This document shows, piece after piece, positions 46,878 to 55,561 of a stretch of DNA of 61,865 bases. Position 1 is the first letter of the stretch. The number at the start of each line of letters is the position of its first letter. The DNA lies in NCBI RefSeq assembly GCF_000426385.1, contig NZ_AUFG01000023.1:1-61865 (forward strand). Reading direction: 5' to 3'. This DNA comes from Arsenicicoccus bolidensis DSM 15745. Its GTDB lineage: Bacteria; Actinomycetota; Actinomycetes; Actinomycetales; Dermatophilaceae. The notes under the pieces were generated by a model. The model was given only the letters and a program-made list of their open reading frames with translations. It made no database searches and was not told where the DNA came from. The translations under genes were made by a program, and so were the position numbers.

Positions 46878-47693
46878 TCAGCCGCGCTCGAGGATCTCCC
46901 CGGAGGGGGTCCCGTCCGCGTCCGTGGCGACCGAGTCGTCGGCCGTCGGCGAGGTGGCCCGCGAGCTGAGCGCCGTCCACGCCACCTCGGCGGCCTTCTG
47001 CTCGGCCTCCTTCTTGGACCGTCCGACGCCCTCGCCGAGGACCTCGGTGCCCACCACGGCCTGGGCCGTGAACACCTTGAGGTGGTCGGGGCCCTCGTCG
47101 GTCAGGGAGTACTCCGGGACGCCGATTCCGAGCGTCGAGGTCAGCTCCTGCAGGGAGGTCTTCCAGTCGAGGGCCGCCCCCATCCGCGCCGAGGACGCCA
47201 TGAGCGGGTCGAGCAAGTGGTGGACCAGCGTCGACGCGGCGTCCGAGCCGCAGGACAGGTAGACGGCGCCGATCACGGCCTCGGTCGTGTCCGCGAGGAT
47301 CGAGGTCTTGTCACGACCCCCGGTGCTCTCCTCGCCGCGTCCGAGCAGCAGGTAGGCCCCGAGGTCGAGCCCGCGCGCGACGTCGGCGAGGGCTCGCATG
47401 TTGACGACGGCGGCGCGCAGCTTGGCCAGCTGGCCCTCGGCCTCGTCGGGGTGGGTGCGATAGAGGGTGTCGGTGACGATGAGCCCCAGCACCGAGTCGC
47501 CCAGGAACTCCAGGCGCTCGTTGTGGGGCAGGCCGCCGTGCTCGTAGGCGTACGACCGGTGCGTCAGGGCACGCGACAGCAGCGACTCGTCGACGCGCTC
47601 TCCGACCACCTGCGCGAGGTGGTCGACGAGGGCGCCGACGGGCCGCTGCTGCGAACCCTCCGGACCGGTCGCGGCGCGTGATGTGGTGCTCAT
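46878..47693 (-). CDS. rnc: Ribonuclease III
   Basis: Double-strand RNA endonuclease for rRNA and mRNA processing. The 271-residue protein has the signature [16 protein letters not shown], then the second acidic site ([13 protein letters not shown]), and a dsRNA-binding domain ([14 protein letters not shown] ... [18 protein letters not shown]). The C-terminal 25 residues are disordered and acidic. The start is ATG 47693, 17 bases after rpmF. The upstream order rpmF-rnc is usual in actinobacteria. Confidence 0.97.
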   Translation of the reverse strand: MSTTSRAATGPEGSQQRPVGALVDHLAQVVGERVDESLLSRALTHRSYAYEHGGLPHNERLEFLGDSVLGLIVTDTLYRTHPDEAEGQLAKLRAAVVNMRALADVARGLDLGAYLLLGRGEESTGGRDKTSILADTTEAVIGAVYLSCGSDAASTLVHHLLDPLMASSARMGAALDWKTSLQELTSTLGIGVPEYSLTDEGPDHLKVFTAQAVVGTEVLGEGVGRSKKEAEQKAAEVAWTALSSRATSPTADDSVATDADGTPSGEILERG

Positions 47694-47710
47694 GCGCTCG
47701 GCGACCCCGA

Positions 47711-47905
47711 TCAGCCCTGGAGCTCGGTGCGCTCCGCGGCCGCGTAGTGACGACCGTTGTAGGAGCCGCAGGACGGGCAGGCCATGTGCGGCTGCTTCAT
47801 CGAGCGGCACTGCGGGCACGCCGTGAGGGCGGTCGCCGTGGTGCGCCAGTTCGCGCGACGCGAACGGGTGTTGGAGCGCGACATCTTCCGCTTCGGGACA
47901 GCCAC
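47711..47905 (-). CDS. rpmF: 50S ribosomal protein L32 (zinc form)
   Basis: A 64-residue ribosomal protein L32: [20 protein letters not shown] at the start is diagnostic, and [18 protein letters not shown] gives the four-Cys zinc ribbon, so it is the zinc-containing C+ form. It lies one base after the DUF177 stop (47907) and before rnc. The start is ATG 47905. Confidence 0.97.
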   Translation of the reverse strand: MAVPKRKMSRSNTRSRRANWRTTATALTACPQCRSMKQPHMACPSCGSYNGRHYAAAERTELQG

Positions 47906-47906
47906 G

Positions 47907-48476
47907 TCAGTTCCTCTTCTCTTCGTTGCTGGTCAGAGCTTGCAGGGCCGACCACCGGGGGTCGAGCACCTCGTGGTGGTGGTCCGGGTCCTCCGCCAGG
48001 TGGGCTCCGCACTCGGAGCACAGCCCTGGGCAGTCGGCCCGGCACACCGGCTGGAACGGCAGGGTGGGCACCACTGCGTCCCGCAGCACCGGCTCGAGGT
48101 CGAGCAGGTCGCCCTCGAGCTCACGCACGTCGTCGTCCTCGTCGTCCGCCGCCACCTGCTCGTGTCGAGCAGCACGCTCGGCGTAGGCGAACAGCTCCTG
48201 GAAGGTGGCCTCCACGGGGAGGGTCACCGGGTCCAGGCACCGCACGCAGGCGCCGGTCGCCGTGGTGGTGATGGTGCCCGTCACGAGGACGCCCTCGAGC
48301 ACGGACTCGTAGCGCAGGTCGAGGTCCACGGGGGTGCCGGGCGCGACGGCGATGACGTCGGTCCCGAGATCCTCCGGAGCCTCCACGACACGCTGCTCGG
48401 GGTGCATGGACCCGGGGCGACGACCGAGCTCCCGGGTGTCGAACACCAGGGGCGAGCGGGGGTCGAGTCGGGGCAT
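47907..48476 (-). CDS. DUF177 (YceD-type) protein
   Basis: A 189-residue DUF177/YceD protein, found almost everywhere just upstream of rpmF and linked to 23S rRNA accumulation in plants and bacteria. It has VFDTRELGRRPG at the start, TGTITTTATGACVRCLDPV in the middle and CRADCPGLCSECGAHLAEDP at the end, a Cys cluster that may bind zinc. A Glu/Asp-rich loop (DDEDDDVRELEGD) is inserted. The start is ATG 48476. About 200 bases with nothing recognisable separate it from coaD. Confidence 0.92.
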   Translation of the reverse strand: MPRLDPRSPLVFDTRELGRRPGSMHPEQRVVEAPEDLGTDVIAVAPGTPVDLDLRYESVLEGVLVTGTITTTATGACVRCLDPVTLPVEATFQELFAYAERAARHEQVAADDEDDDVRELEGDLLDLEPVLRDAVVPTLPFQPVCRADCPGLCSECGAHLAEDPDHHHEVLDPRWSALQALTSNEEKRN

Positions 48477-48678
48477 GGCTCCAGTCCGAGCGGTCGAGGA
48501 TGGTGACGGCACGACCCGTCCGGGCCGCGCACATCGGTGCTGCCGGTCCGTCGCGGGCATCGAGATACCAGCACACAGACCGACGCACAAGACTACCGGA
48601 CGTGGCGGGCTGCCCCAAATGCGACGACCCCGCCAGCCTCACTGCACCCCGCACCGCACCCCGCAGCTCGCCGGCGGC

Positions 48679-49170
48679 TCAGGTACCGCGCGCCCGCAAC
48701 GCCCTCGCCACCGGCTCCGGGACGAGGTCCAGACCGTAGCCGCCGAGGCGCCACACCTCCTTGACCAGCGAGCTCGACACGTGCTCGAAGGCGGGGTTCC
48801 CGGGCAGGAATACGGTCTCGATGCCGGTGAGGTGCTTGTTCATGAGGGCCATGGGGAGCTCGTAGGCGAAGTCCGTGCCGGACCGCAGGCCCTTGACGAC
48901 GGCCCCGATCTCGAGCCTCGTGCACAGGTCGACGAGCAGCCCGTCGGAGTAGGCCCCGACGGTCACACCGGGCAGGTGCGCGACGGACTCCTCGACCAGG
49001 CGCACCCGCTCGTCGATCGAGAACATCCCCGAGTCGGCCTTGGCGGGGTTGTAGAGCACGCCCACCACCACCTCGTCGTAGAGGCCGGTGGCCCGCTCCA
49101 CGATGTCCAGGTGCCCGAGGGTCACCGGGTCGTAGGAGCCGGGGCAGATGCAGCGGCGCACCGCGCTCAT
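48679..49170 (-). CDS. coaD: Phosphopantetheine adenylyltransferase
   Basis: Adds AMP to 4'-phosphopantetheine in coenzyme A synthesis. The 163-residue protein has the nucleotidyltransferase motif CPGSYDPVTLGHLDIVERA, AVVKGLRSGTDFAYELPM, and the late VSSSLVKEVWRLGG signature, all in the usual positions of a hexameric CoaD. The start is ATG 49170. It lies 87 bases after the rsmD stop on the same strand. Confidence 0.97.
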   Translation of the reverse strand: MSAVRRCICPGSYDPVTLGHLDIVERATGLYDEVVVGVLYNPAKADSGMFSIDERVRLVEESVAHLPGVTVGAYSDGLLVDLCTRLEIGAVVKGLRSGTDFAYELPMALMNKHLTGIETVFLPGNPAFEHVSSSLVKEVWRLGGYGLDLVPEPVARALRARGT

Positions 49171-49257
49171 CGTGTCCTCACCGGCCGCACAGGTGCCAGG
49201 TCCTCGGCGCGTCGTCCCGTCGTCCCGCGGTCATGGGGGGTGGTCATGCCGTGAAAC

Positions 49258-49818
49258 CTACCCCCGCTCGGCGTACCACACGACGGTCTCGCCGTACCGC
49301 TTCTCGTCGAGGGCGACCAGTCCCTGCGGCCAGGTGGGCTCGGGCGAGCGGGAGGACCGCTCGACCACCACGATCGCGTCCGCGGCGAGCCAGTCGCCCT
49401 CGACCAGTCGGGCCAGGACGGCCGCGAGGGTCTCCTCGGAGAGGTCGTATGGCGGATCGACCAGCGTGACGTCGAGGGGCTGCCCTGCTCGCGGCCCGGC
49501 GAGGACGCGCTCCACGGTGTCCCGGCGGACGGTGACGTCGCGCAGCCCGAGCTCCGCGGCGTTGCGGGTCACCACCTGCGCCGCCGAGCGGTCGTGCTCG
49601 ACGAGCAGCACGCTCGCGGCACCGCGCGAGGCCGCCTCGAGCCCGAGCGCCCCGGACCCGGCATACAGGTCGGCGACGTGGGCGTCGGTGAGGACGTCGA
49701 GGTGGTCGAGACGGGAGAACACCGCCTCGCGCACCCGGTCGCTCGTGGGGCGGGTGCCGCGGCCGGTGGGGGTGCTGATGCGCCGACCCCCGACGCTGCC
49801 GGCGATGATCCTGGTCAC
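49258..49818 (-). CDS. rsmD: 16S rRNA (guanine966-N2)-methyltransferase
   Basis: A 186-residue Rossmann-fold methyltransferase that makes m2G966 in 16S rRNA. Motifs: RIIAGSVGGRRISTPTGRGTRPTSDRVREAVF at the start, VADLYAGSGALGLEAASRGA (SAM loop), VLLVEHDRSA, and the catalytic VTLVDPPYDLS (DPPY). It sits 15 bases after recG in the common recG-rsmD-coaD order. The start is ATG 49818. Confidence 0.96.
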   Translation of the reverse strand: MTRIIAGSVGGRRISTPTGRGTRPTSDRVREAVFSRLDHLDVLTDAHVADLYAGSGALGLEAASRGAASVLLVEHDRSAAQVVTRNAAELGLRDVTVRRDTVERVLAGPRAGQPLDVTLVDPPYDLSEETLAAVLARLVEGDWLAADAIVVVERSSRSPEPTWPQGLVALDEKRYGETVVWYAERG

Positions 49819-49833
49819 GCGGGCAGCCTACGG

Positions 49834-52155
49834 TCAGCCACGCTCGAGGTAGGCCGCGCTCTCGTCGTCGAGCGTGTCGGCGAGCCAGGTCGCCAGCCGG
49901 GGGTGGGCCGTGAGGGCGACGTCGTCGCTCAGCAGTGCCTGGGCGTCGTCGCGGGCCTCGGCGATCAGCTCGACGTCGCGGGGGTTGGCGAGGCGGAGCA
50001 TGCGGATGCGGCGCCGGCGTCCGCTCTGGCTGGCCCCGAGCACGTCGCCCTCGCCGCGCAGCTCGAGGTCCTGCTCGGCCAGGGCGAAGCCGTCCGTCGT
50101 GCCGGCGACGGCCTGCAGCCGCTGCCACGCCACGGGCTGGCCCTCGGGCTCACCGCTCGGGTCGACCGGGGTGGCGAGGAAGCAGGTGCCGGCGTGCTGC
50201 CCACGTCCGACCCGGCCGCGCAGCTGGTGCAGCTGGCTGATCCCGAAGCGGTCGGCGTCCAGCACCACCATCACCGTTGCGTTGGGGACGTCGACCCCCA
50301 CCTCGATGACCGTGGTGGCGACCAGCACGTCGATCTCGCCCGCGGCGAACCGGCGCATGGTGGCGTCCTTCTCCTCGCCCGAGAGGCGTCCGTGCAGCAG
50401 CGCGAACCGCACGCCCTGGAGCTGCGGGGTGGCGTGCAGGAGCAGGTCGTAGGCCTGCAGGAGGCTCACGGCGGGCGGTCGTGGCGTGGCGTCGTCGTCC
50501 GTCCCGCCGGGATCGTCGATGCCGCCCGGGCCGCCAGCACCATCTGGGCCGTCTGGACCGCTGGCGGCCCCGGCGCCCGCCGAGGGCCCCACCTCGACGA
50601 AGCCGTCCTCGGTCTCGTCGCCGCTCGGGCTGTCGCTGTCACCGATCCGTCCGCACACGACATAGGCCTGACGGCCTGCGGCCACGGCGTCGGCCACGAC
50701 CTGCCACATGCGGGCCATCCACGTGCCGTCCCCCTGCCGCACCACGTGCGTGGTGATGGGCGAGCGTCCGGCCGGCAGCTCGCGCAGGACCGCCGTCTCC
50801 ATGTCGCCGAAGACCGTCATGGCCACCGAGCGGGGGATCGGGGTCGCCGTCATGACCAGCACGTGCGGTGGCCGAGCCGCCTTGGCGCGCAGGGCGTCTC
50901 GCTGCTCGACGCCGAACCGGTGCTGCTCGTCCACGACGACGAGCCCGAGGTCGGCCAGCTGCACGGCCTCCTGGATCAGCGCGTGCGTGCCGATGACGAT
51001 GCCCGCCTGTCCGGAGGCTGCCTCGGACAGCGCCCGGCGCCGGGCGTCGGTGCTCATCGAGCCGGTGAGCAGCACCACCCTGGTGGCGTCGTCCGCCCCA
51101 CCCAGCAGGCCCGCCTCGGCCAGCGGGCCCATGATGGCGCGGATGGAGCGGTCGTGCTGGGCGGCGAGCACCTCGGTCGGGGCGAGCAGGGCGGCCTGCC
51201 CTCCGGAGTCGACGACCTGCAGCATGGCGCGCAGCGCCACGACGGTCTTGCCGGAGCCCACGTCGCCCTGCAGGAGCCGGTGCATGGGGATCGGGGAGGC
51301 CAGGTCGTGGGCCAGCTCCTCGCCGACGATCCGCTGACCCTCGGTGAGCGGGAACGGCAGGGCCGCGTCGAACGCGTCGAGCAGACCTCCGGGCCGTCCG
51401 GGCCGGGCGGTGCCCTCGTCCGCGGCCGCCGTCAGCCGGCGCTGGACCAGCGCGGTCTGCAGCACCAGCGCCTCGTCGTAGCGCAGCCTGGCGCGAGCGG
51501 TCTCGAGGTCGCCCCAGGCGCCCGGCTGGTGGATCAGCCGGATCGCGGTCGTCCGGTCGCAGAGCCCGTGGCGGCGGAGCAGCTCGTCCGGCACGGGATC
51601 CTCCAGGTCGCCGACGGCGTCGAGCACGATGCCCATCGCCGTGCCGATCTGCCACGAGGTCAGCTTGTCCACGGCTCGATAGACCGGGAGGATCTGCTGG
51701 TGCCGGACGGAGTCCTGGATGACCTGGTAGTCCGGGTGCGACAGCTGCCAACGCCCGTTGAAGGTGCCGGCCTTGCCCGAGAACACCGCCAGCGTGCCGG
51801 GGGTGAGGTCCTTGGCCGGCCCCCAGTGGCTGAAGAAGGTGAGGTCGATCTCGGTCGTGCCGTCCGTCACGGTGGCCCGCAGCAGCTTCTTGCGGGGGTT
51901 GGAGCGGATCGGCGCGACGGCGGCGCGGAGCACCTCGGCGACCACGACCAGGTGCTCCCCCTCGCGCAGCTGGGTGGTGGACAGCTTGGCCTCGAGATAG
52001 GCCCGGGGGTACCACCCCAGCAGGTCGCCCGCCGTGACCAGGCCGACCTTGTCCAGCGGGTCGGCGGTGCGCTTGCCGAGCAGCGAGCGCAGGCTGCTGC
52101 CCGGTCCGGCCCGGTCCGCGCCCTCCCGGTCGACCCAGGTCGTCTCCCCCGCCAC
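49834..52155 (-). CDS. recG: ATP-dependent DNA helicase RecG
   Basis: A branched-DNA helicase that remodels stalled forks and Holliday junctions. The 773-residue protein has the N-terminal wedge (OB-fold), then Walker A LLQGDVGSGKTVVALRAML, PTEVLAAQH, VVDEQHRFGVEQRDAL (DExH box as DEQH), MTATPIPRS and the C-terminal motifs IEVGVDVPNATVMVV and QLHQLRGRVGRG. An acidic Gly/Pro-rich insertion (GAGAASGPDGPDGAGG) interrupts the second RecA-like domain. The start is GTG or ATG near 52155, immediately after the DAK2 gene stop. Confidence 0.96.
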   Translation of the reverse strand: MAGETTWVDREGADRAGPGSSLRSLLGKRTADPLDKVGLVTAGDLLGWYPRAYLEAKLSTTQLREGEHLVVVAEVLRAAVAPIRSNPRKKLLRATVTDGTTEIDLTFFSHWGPAKDLTPGTLAVFSGKAGTFNGRWQLSHPDYQVIQDSVRHQQILPVYRAVDKLTSWQIGTAMGIVLDAVGDLEDPVPDELLRRHGLCDRTTAIRLIHQPGAWGDLETARARLRYDEALVLQTALVQRRLTAAADEGTARPGRPGGLLDAFDAALPFPLTEGQRIVGEELAHDLASPIPMHRLLQGDVGSGKTVVALRAMLQVVDSGGQAALLAPTEVLAAQHDRSIRAIMGPLAEAGLLGGADDATRVVLLTGSMSTDARRRALSEAASGQAGIVIGTHALIQEAVQLADLGLVVVDEQHRFGVEQRDALRAKAARPPHVLVMTATPIPRSVAMTVFGDMETAVLRELPAGRSPITTHVVRQGDGTWMARMWQVVADAVAAGRQAYVVCGRIGDSDSPSGDETEDGFVEVGPSAGAGAASGPDGPDGAGGPGGIDDPGGTDDDATPRPPAVSLLQAYDLLLHATPQLQGVRFALLHGRLSGEEKDATMRRFAAGEIDVLVATTVIEVGVDVPNATVMVVLDADRFGISQLHQLRGRVGRGQHAGTCFLATPVDPSGEPEGQPVAWQRLQAVAGTTDGFALAEQDLELRGEGDVLGASQSGRRRRIRMLRLANPRDVELIAEARDDAQALLSDDVALTAHPRLATWLADTLDDESAAYLERG

Positions 52156-53847
52156 CTACTCGACCCCCACCAGCAGCAGGTATGCCGCCTGCCCGCCCGC
52201 GTGGACGCCCACCTCCACGCCGGGCCACCGGGTGGCGAGGTGCTCGCGCACGACGTCGACCTCAGCGTCGGACAGCCCCGCCGTCACGAGGGTGACCAGC
52301 TCGCCGCCCTGCTGCAGCAGGTGGTCGACGAGGTCGACGGCGACCTGGTCCATGGCGTCGCCGACCAGGACGATGTCGCCCTCGACGATGCCGAGCAGGT
52401 CACCCGCCCGGCAGGGACCCGCGGCCGTCGCCGCGTCACGCGTGGCCCGGGCGACCGCACCGCTGCGCACCTCGTCGACGACGGCCCGCATCGCCTCGGC
52501 CGCCTCGGCCGTCGGGGCCCCGCGATCGAGGACGGCCAGGCAGGCGAGCCCGGACACGTCGGACCGGGACGGGACGACGTGCACCTCGCGTCCGGCGGCG
52601 GCCAGCTCGTCGGCCGCGCTCGTGACGGTGAGCAGCACGTCGGGGTCGTTGGGGAGCAGGACCACGGAGCGCCCGGGGTGGGCCTGGACCTCGTCGACGA
52701 TGGCGCCGACGCTGGCTCGGGCTCCCGGGCTGCTCGGCACCACCAGGGCGCCCTCGGCGACGAAGAGCTCGCGCAGCCCCCGCCCGTCGGTGCACGCCAC
52801 GACCAGGGGCCCGTCCTGGTCGGCGACGGTGCCGGCGGGGCCGCGGCTCTCCCGGAGCGCAGCCGCCTGGGCGTGCAGGTCGGTGACCGTGACGGCCGAC
52901 ACGGCACCGGCGTCGTCGGCGACGCGGAGCACGGCGTCGGGATCGTCGGCGTGCACGTGGACGCGGGCCAGGTCGCCGTCGACCGCCACCACCACGCTGT
53001 CGCCGAGGGCGGCGAGAGAGGACCTCAGGGCGTCCACGCCGTCGGGCGACGTCAGGTGGAGCACCAGCATCACCTCGTGCTGGGGACCGGAGTAGTCCTC
53101 CCCCACGTCCGGCCCCTCGTCGTGGGCCACGCGGGCGAGCGCCGACAGGCGGTCCGCCTCCATGGCGGCGGCGTCGGGGTCGCCGGGGTCGGACTCACCG
53201 CCGTCGACCACCCGCTTGAGCGCGTCGAGGACCGTGACGAGGCCGGACGCTCCGGCGTCGACGACCCCGGCCGTCCGCAGCGCGGCGAGCTGGGTGGGCG
53301 TGCGGTCCAGGGCCGCGCGGGCCGCGGTGACGGCGGCGTCCACCACGGCGCTGAGGGTCGCCTGCGCCTGCCGGGCGCGCGCCTCGGCCGCCTCGGCGGC
53401 GCTGCGGGCGACGGTGAGGATCGTGCCCTCGGTGGGGTCACCGACGCAGTCGTAGGCCAGGTCCGAGGCCCGCCGGAAGGCCTGCGCCACCACACCGGCG
53501 TCCGCCCCGCCGTGGTGCGCCGGACGCTCGACGACGTCGAGCAGCCCCCGCACCAGCTGGCTGACGATGACCCCGGAGTTGCCGCGGGCCCCGAGCACGG
53601 CGGCACGGGCGAAGGCGGTGAGCTCCTCCTCGGGCTCCGCGGCGACCGAGCGCTCGACGGCGGAGTCGAGCGTGAGGAACATGTTGGTGCCGGTGTCGCC
53701 GTCCGGGACGGGAAAGACGTTGAGGGCGTCGATCTCCTCGCGCCGCTCCGCGAGCGCCGCCCGGGACCGGACCGCCCACAGGCGCAGGGCGTGGCGGTCG
53801 AGCACCCGCAGTGGATCGCGAGGCTCGCGGCGCTGCTCCTCACCCAC
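52156..53847 (-). CDS. DAK2/DegV-type protein (YloV/FakA-like)
   Basis: A 563-residue protein of the YloV/FakA family. The N-terminal DAK2-like kinase domain has NVFPVPDGDTGTNM (nucleotide- and metal-binding) and GARGNSGVIVSQLVRG, then DAGASGLVTVLDALKRVV. The C-terminal half is a FakA-C-like region ending YLLLVGVE. In Firmicutes FakA phosphorylates fatty acids bound to FakB; no FakB/DegV gene is in this window. The gene abuts recG (next start at 52155) as usual. The exact substrate here is not known. Confidence 0.9.
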   Translation of the reverse strand: MGEEQRREPRDPLRVLDRHALRLWAVRSRAALAERREEIDALNVFPVPDGDTGTNMFLTLDSAVERSVAAEPEEELTAFARAAVLGARGNSGVIVSQLVRGLLDVVERPAHHGGADAGVVAQAFRRASDLAYDCVGDPTEGTILTVARSAAEAAEARARQAQATLSAVVDAAVTAARAALDRTPTQLAALRTAGVVDAGASGLVTVLDALKRVVDGGESDPGDPDAAAMEADRLSALARVAHDEGPDVGEDYSGPQHEVMLVLHLTSPDGVDALRSSLAALGDSVVVAVDGDLARVHVHADDPDAVLRVADDAGAVSAVTVTDLHAQAAALRESRGPAGTVADQDGPLVVACTDGRGLRELFVAEGALVVPSSPGARASVGAIVDEVQAHPGRSVVLLPNDPDVLLTVTSAADELAAAGREVHVVPSRSDVSGLACLAVLDRGAPTAEAAEAMRAVVDEVRSGAVARATRDAATAAGPCRAGDLLGIVEGDIVLVGDAMDQVAVDLVDHLLQQGGELVTLVTAGLSDAEVDVVREHLATRWPGVEVGVHAGGQAAYLLLVGVE

Positions 53848-54019
53848 GTGCGGCTCCCTCGGTATCGGTCGTCACTCGGCCCTCGGCCCTCGGCTCGCGC
53901 TGAGCCTACGCGAGCGCACCGACAGGCCCTCGCCGCCCCGGGCTGACCTTCGCCGTCCAGCGCAGACCATCGACGAACACCGCTCACCGTCGCGTGCTGC
54001 CGGACCCCGAGGCCCAGGT

Positions 54020-54049
54020 TTGGTGCCTGCCCCTCGGGTCGGCTACGCT
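54020..54049 (+). promoter_or_regulatory. Promoter of rpmB
   Basis: -35 TTGGTG (54020-54025), an 18-base spacer and -10 TACGCT (54044-54049) lie 83 bases upstream of the rpmB start, in the 284-base gap between the divergent DAK2 and rpmB genes. This is close to the vegetative consensus. The rest of that gap (53,848-54,019) shows no gene. Confidence 0.65.
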
Positions 54050-54131
54050 AGAGCGGTTGCCCCACCACTTCCGCGCCGTCGGCGTGCTCGTCGGGGCGCA
54101 CCCCGACTGTCAACGAATGTAGGAGATCACC

Positions 54132-54326
54132 GTGGCTGCCAACTGCGATGTCTGCGGCAAGGGACCGTCCTTCGGTCACAGCATCTCGCACTCGCACCGT
54201 CGCACCAAGCGCACCTGGACCCCCAACATCCAGCGTGTCAAGGCTCTGGTCGGCGACGCGGGTGTGACCCCCAAGCGTCTCAACGTCTGCACCTCCTGCC
54301 TCAAGGCGGGCAAGGTCAAGCGCTGA
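54132..54326 (+). CDS. rpmB: 50S ribosomal protein L28
   Basis: A 64-residue ribosomal protein L28 of the zinc-binding form: [25 protein letters not shown] gives the first Cys pair and [14 protein letters not shown] the second. The start is GTG 54132, about 10 bases after AGGAG (in TAGGAGATC). It stands alone with its own promoter upstream and a strong terminator downstream, which is usual for rpmB next to the DAK2/recG genes, read in the opposite direction. Confidence 0.97.
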   Translation: MAANCDVCGKGPSFGHSISHSHRRTKRTWTPNIQRVKALVGDAGVTPKRLNVCTSCLKAGKVKR

Positions 54327-54344
54327 CACCAGCACCGCACGACC

Positions 54345-54382
54345 GCCGAGGGCGGCTCTCCACCGGGAGAGCCGCCCTCGGC
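54345..54382 (+). terminator. Perfect 17-bp hairpin after rpmB
   Basis: GCCGAGGGCGGCTCTCC (54345-54361) pairs fully with GGAGAGCCGCCCTCGGC (54366-54382) across the 4-base loop ACCG. It is 18 bases downstream of the rpmB stop and is followed by GTCATACC, without a U tract. It ends the monocistronic rpmB transcript before the membrane acyltransferase gene. Confidence 0.85.
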
Positions 54383-54412
54383 GTCATACCTGAGCGACCC
54401 GCAGGAGACCGT

Positions 54413-55561
54413 ATGCCGAGCGCCACGACCCGCGTGGTCGCCGTGGACGTCGCGCGCTGCCTGGCCCTGCTCGGCATCCTCGTCAACCACCTCGTCGGCG
54501 GCCTGGCGAGCGCGATCCTGTGGGACGTCCACGCGGTGCTGTTCGCGGTGCTCGTCGGCGTCGGCGCGCAGCTCGGCTCGACCGCCCACCGTCGTGGGTC
54601 CACCGTCGCCGCCGGCGCCGTCCGGGCCACCGCCCTCGCCGTCGTCGGGCTCAGCCTCGCCGAGCTCGAGACCCGGGCCGCCATCGTGCTCGTGAACCTC
54701 GCCGTGGTGACCCTGGCGGTCACCTGGGCGGCCCGTCGCAGCACCGTCGTCGTGGGTGCGGTGGCTGTGGGCATCGCCCTCGTCGCACCCGTGCTGGCCC
54801 ACCTCGCGCGGGGCGAGATGCAGGGCCCCTGGCACCCCGACGTGGCGTGGAGCGACCTGGAGGACCCGACCCACGCGCTGGCCACCCTGCTGGTCGCCAC
54901 GTCCTACCCTGCGCTGCTGTGGACGGTGCTCGGGCTGCTCGGCGTCCTCGCGGCGCGGGCCTACCTGCCCGGCGACGGTCGGCCGGCCCGGCCCGCCGCC
55001 CTCGCCCTGACCGGGCTCGGGCTGGTGCTCGTGGGGCGGGTCGGGAGCATCCTCGCGCTCGTCCTGACCAGCCGGACCGCCCTGCTCGAGGCGGAGCAGC
55101 AGGCGGCGCTGGAGGAGTCCGCCCTGCCGGACGACCTCGATCGGCTCTCGCTCGTGGGGGCCTACCTGCCCTCGACGCCCAGCCTGCTCGTCAGCGGCGG
55201 CCTGGCGCTGCTGGTGCTCGCCGGGGTGCTAGGCCTGTGCCGCTCGGACCGGGTGCGGGGATCCCTGGTCGTGCGGGCCGCCGCGGACGTGGGGTCGATG
55301 ACCCTGTCCGCCTACGCCCTGCACGTCCTGATGCTGCCCGGCACGGAGGTCGCCCTCGACGCCTGGCCGGGCCTGGACCCCTGGTGGCTCTACCTCGCGC
55401 ACGTCACGGTCATCGCCGTCGCCCTGCTGACCTGGCGTCGCACCCTGCGCCGTCCGGCGTCGGTCGGCCCGCTGGAGTGGCCGACCCGAGCAGCGATCTC
55501 GGCGGTCACCCGGCGAAGTGGTCCCACCCCTGCCCCTGGATCGCCTCGCCGTCCAGCGTGA
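54413..55561 (+). CDS. Membrane acyltransferase-like protein (YeiB/HGSNAT group)
   Basis: A 382-residue polytopic membrane protein with about nine hydrophobic segments. The N terminus (VVAVDVARCLALLGILVNHLVGG) and the strand-like mid part resemble the DUF418/YeiB and HGSNAT-like group, whose DxxRG-like start (here DVARCLAL) and late LHVLMLP segment are conserved; the group transfers acyl groups across membranes in some cases. The start is ATG 54413 with AGGAG ~6 bases before. The last ~19 codons lie over the 3' end of thiL on the other strand, an antisense overlap of 56 bases. Substrate unknown. Confidence 0.75.
   Translation: MPSATTRVVAVDVARCLALLGILVNHLVGGLASAILWDVHAVLFAVLVGVGAQLGSTAHRRGSTVAAGAVRATALAVVGLSLAELETRAAIVLVNLAVVTLAVTWAARRSTVVVGAVAVGIALVAPVLAHLARGEMQGPWHPDVAWSDLEDPTHALATLLVATSYPALLWTVLGLLGVLAARAYLPGDGRPARPAALALTGLGLVLVGRVGSILALVLTSRTALLEAEQQAALEESALPDDLDRLSLVGAYLPSTPSLLVSGGLALLVLAGVLGLCRSDRVRGSLVVRAAADVGSMTLSAYALHVLMLPGTEVALDAWPGLDPWWLYLAHVTVIAVALLTWRRTLRRPASVGPLEWPTRAAISAVTRRSGPTPAPGSPRRPA

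Noticed and set aside
49594-53946. A 1,450-codon open frame antisense to recG and the DAK2 gene
   Set aside because: It is Gly/Val/Arg-rich with no domains; its length comes from GC-rich third positions of the genes on the other strand.
53070-53987. Alternative minus-strand frame over the DAK2 gene
   Set aside because: Wrong-frame shadow, Arg/Pro-rich; the DAK2 frame carries all motifs.
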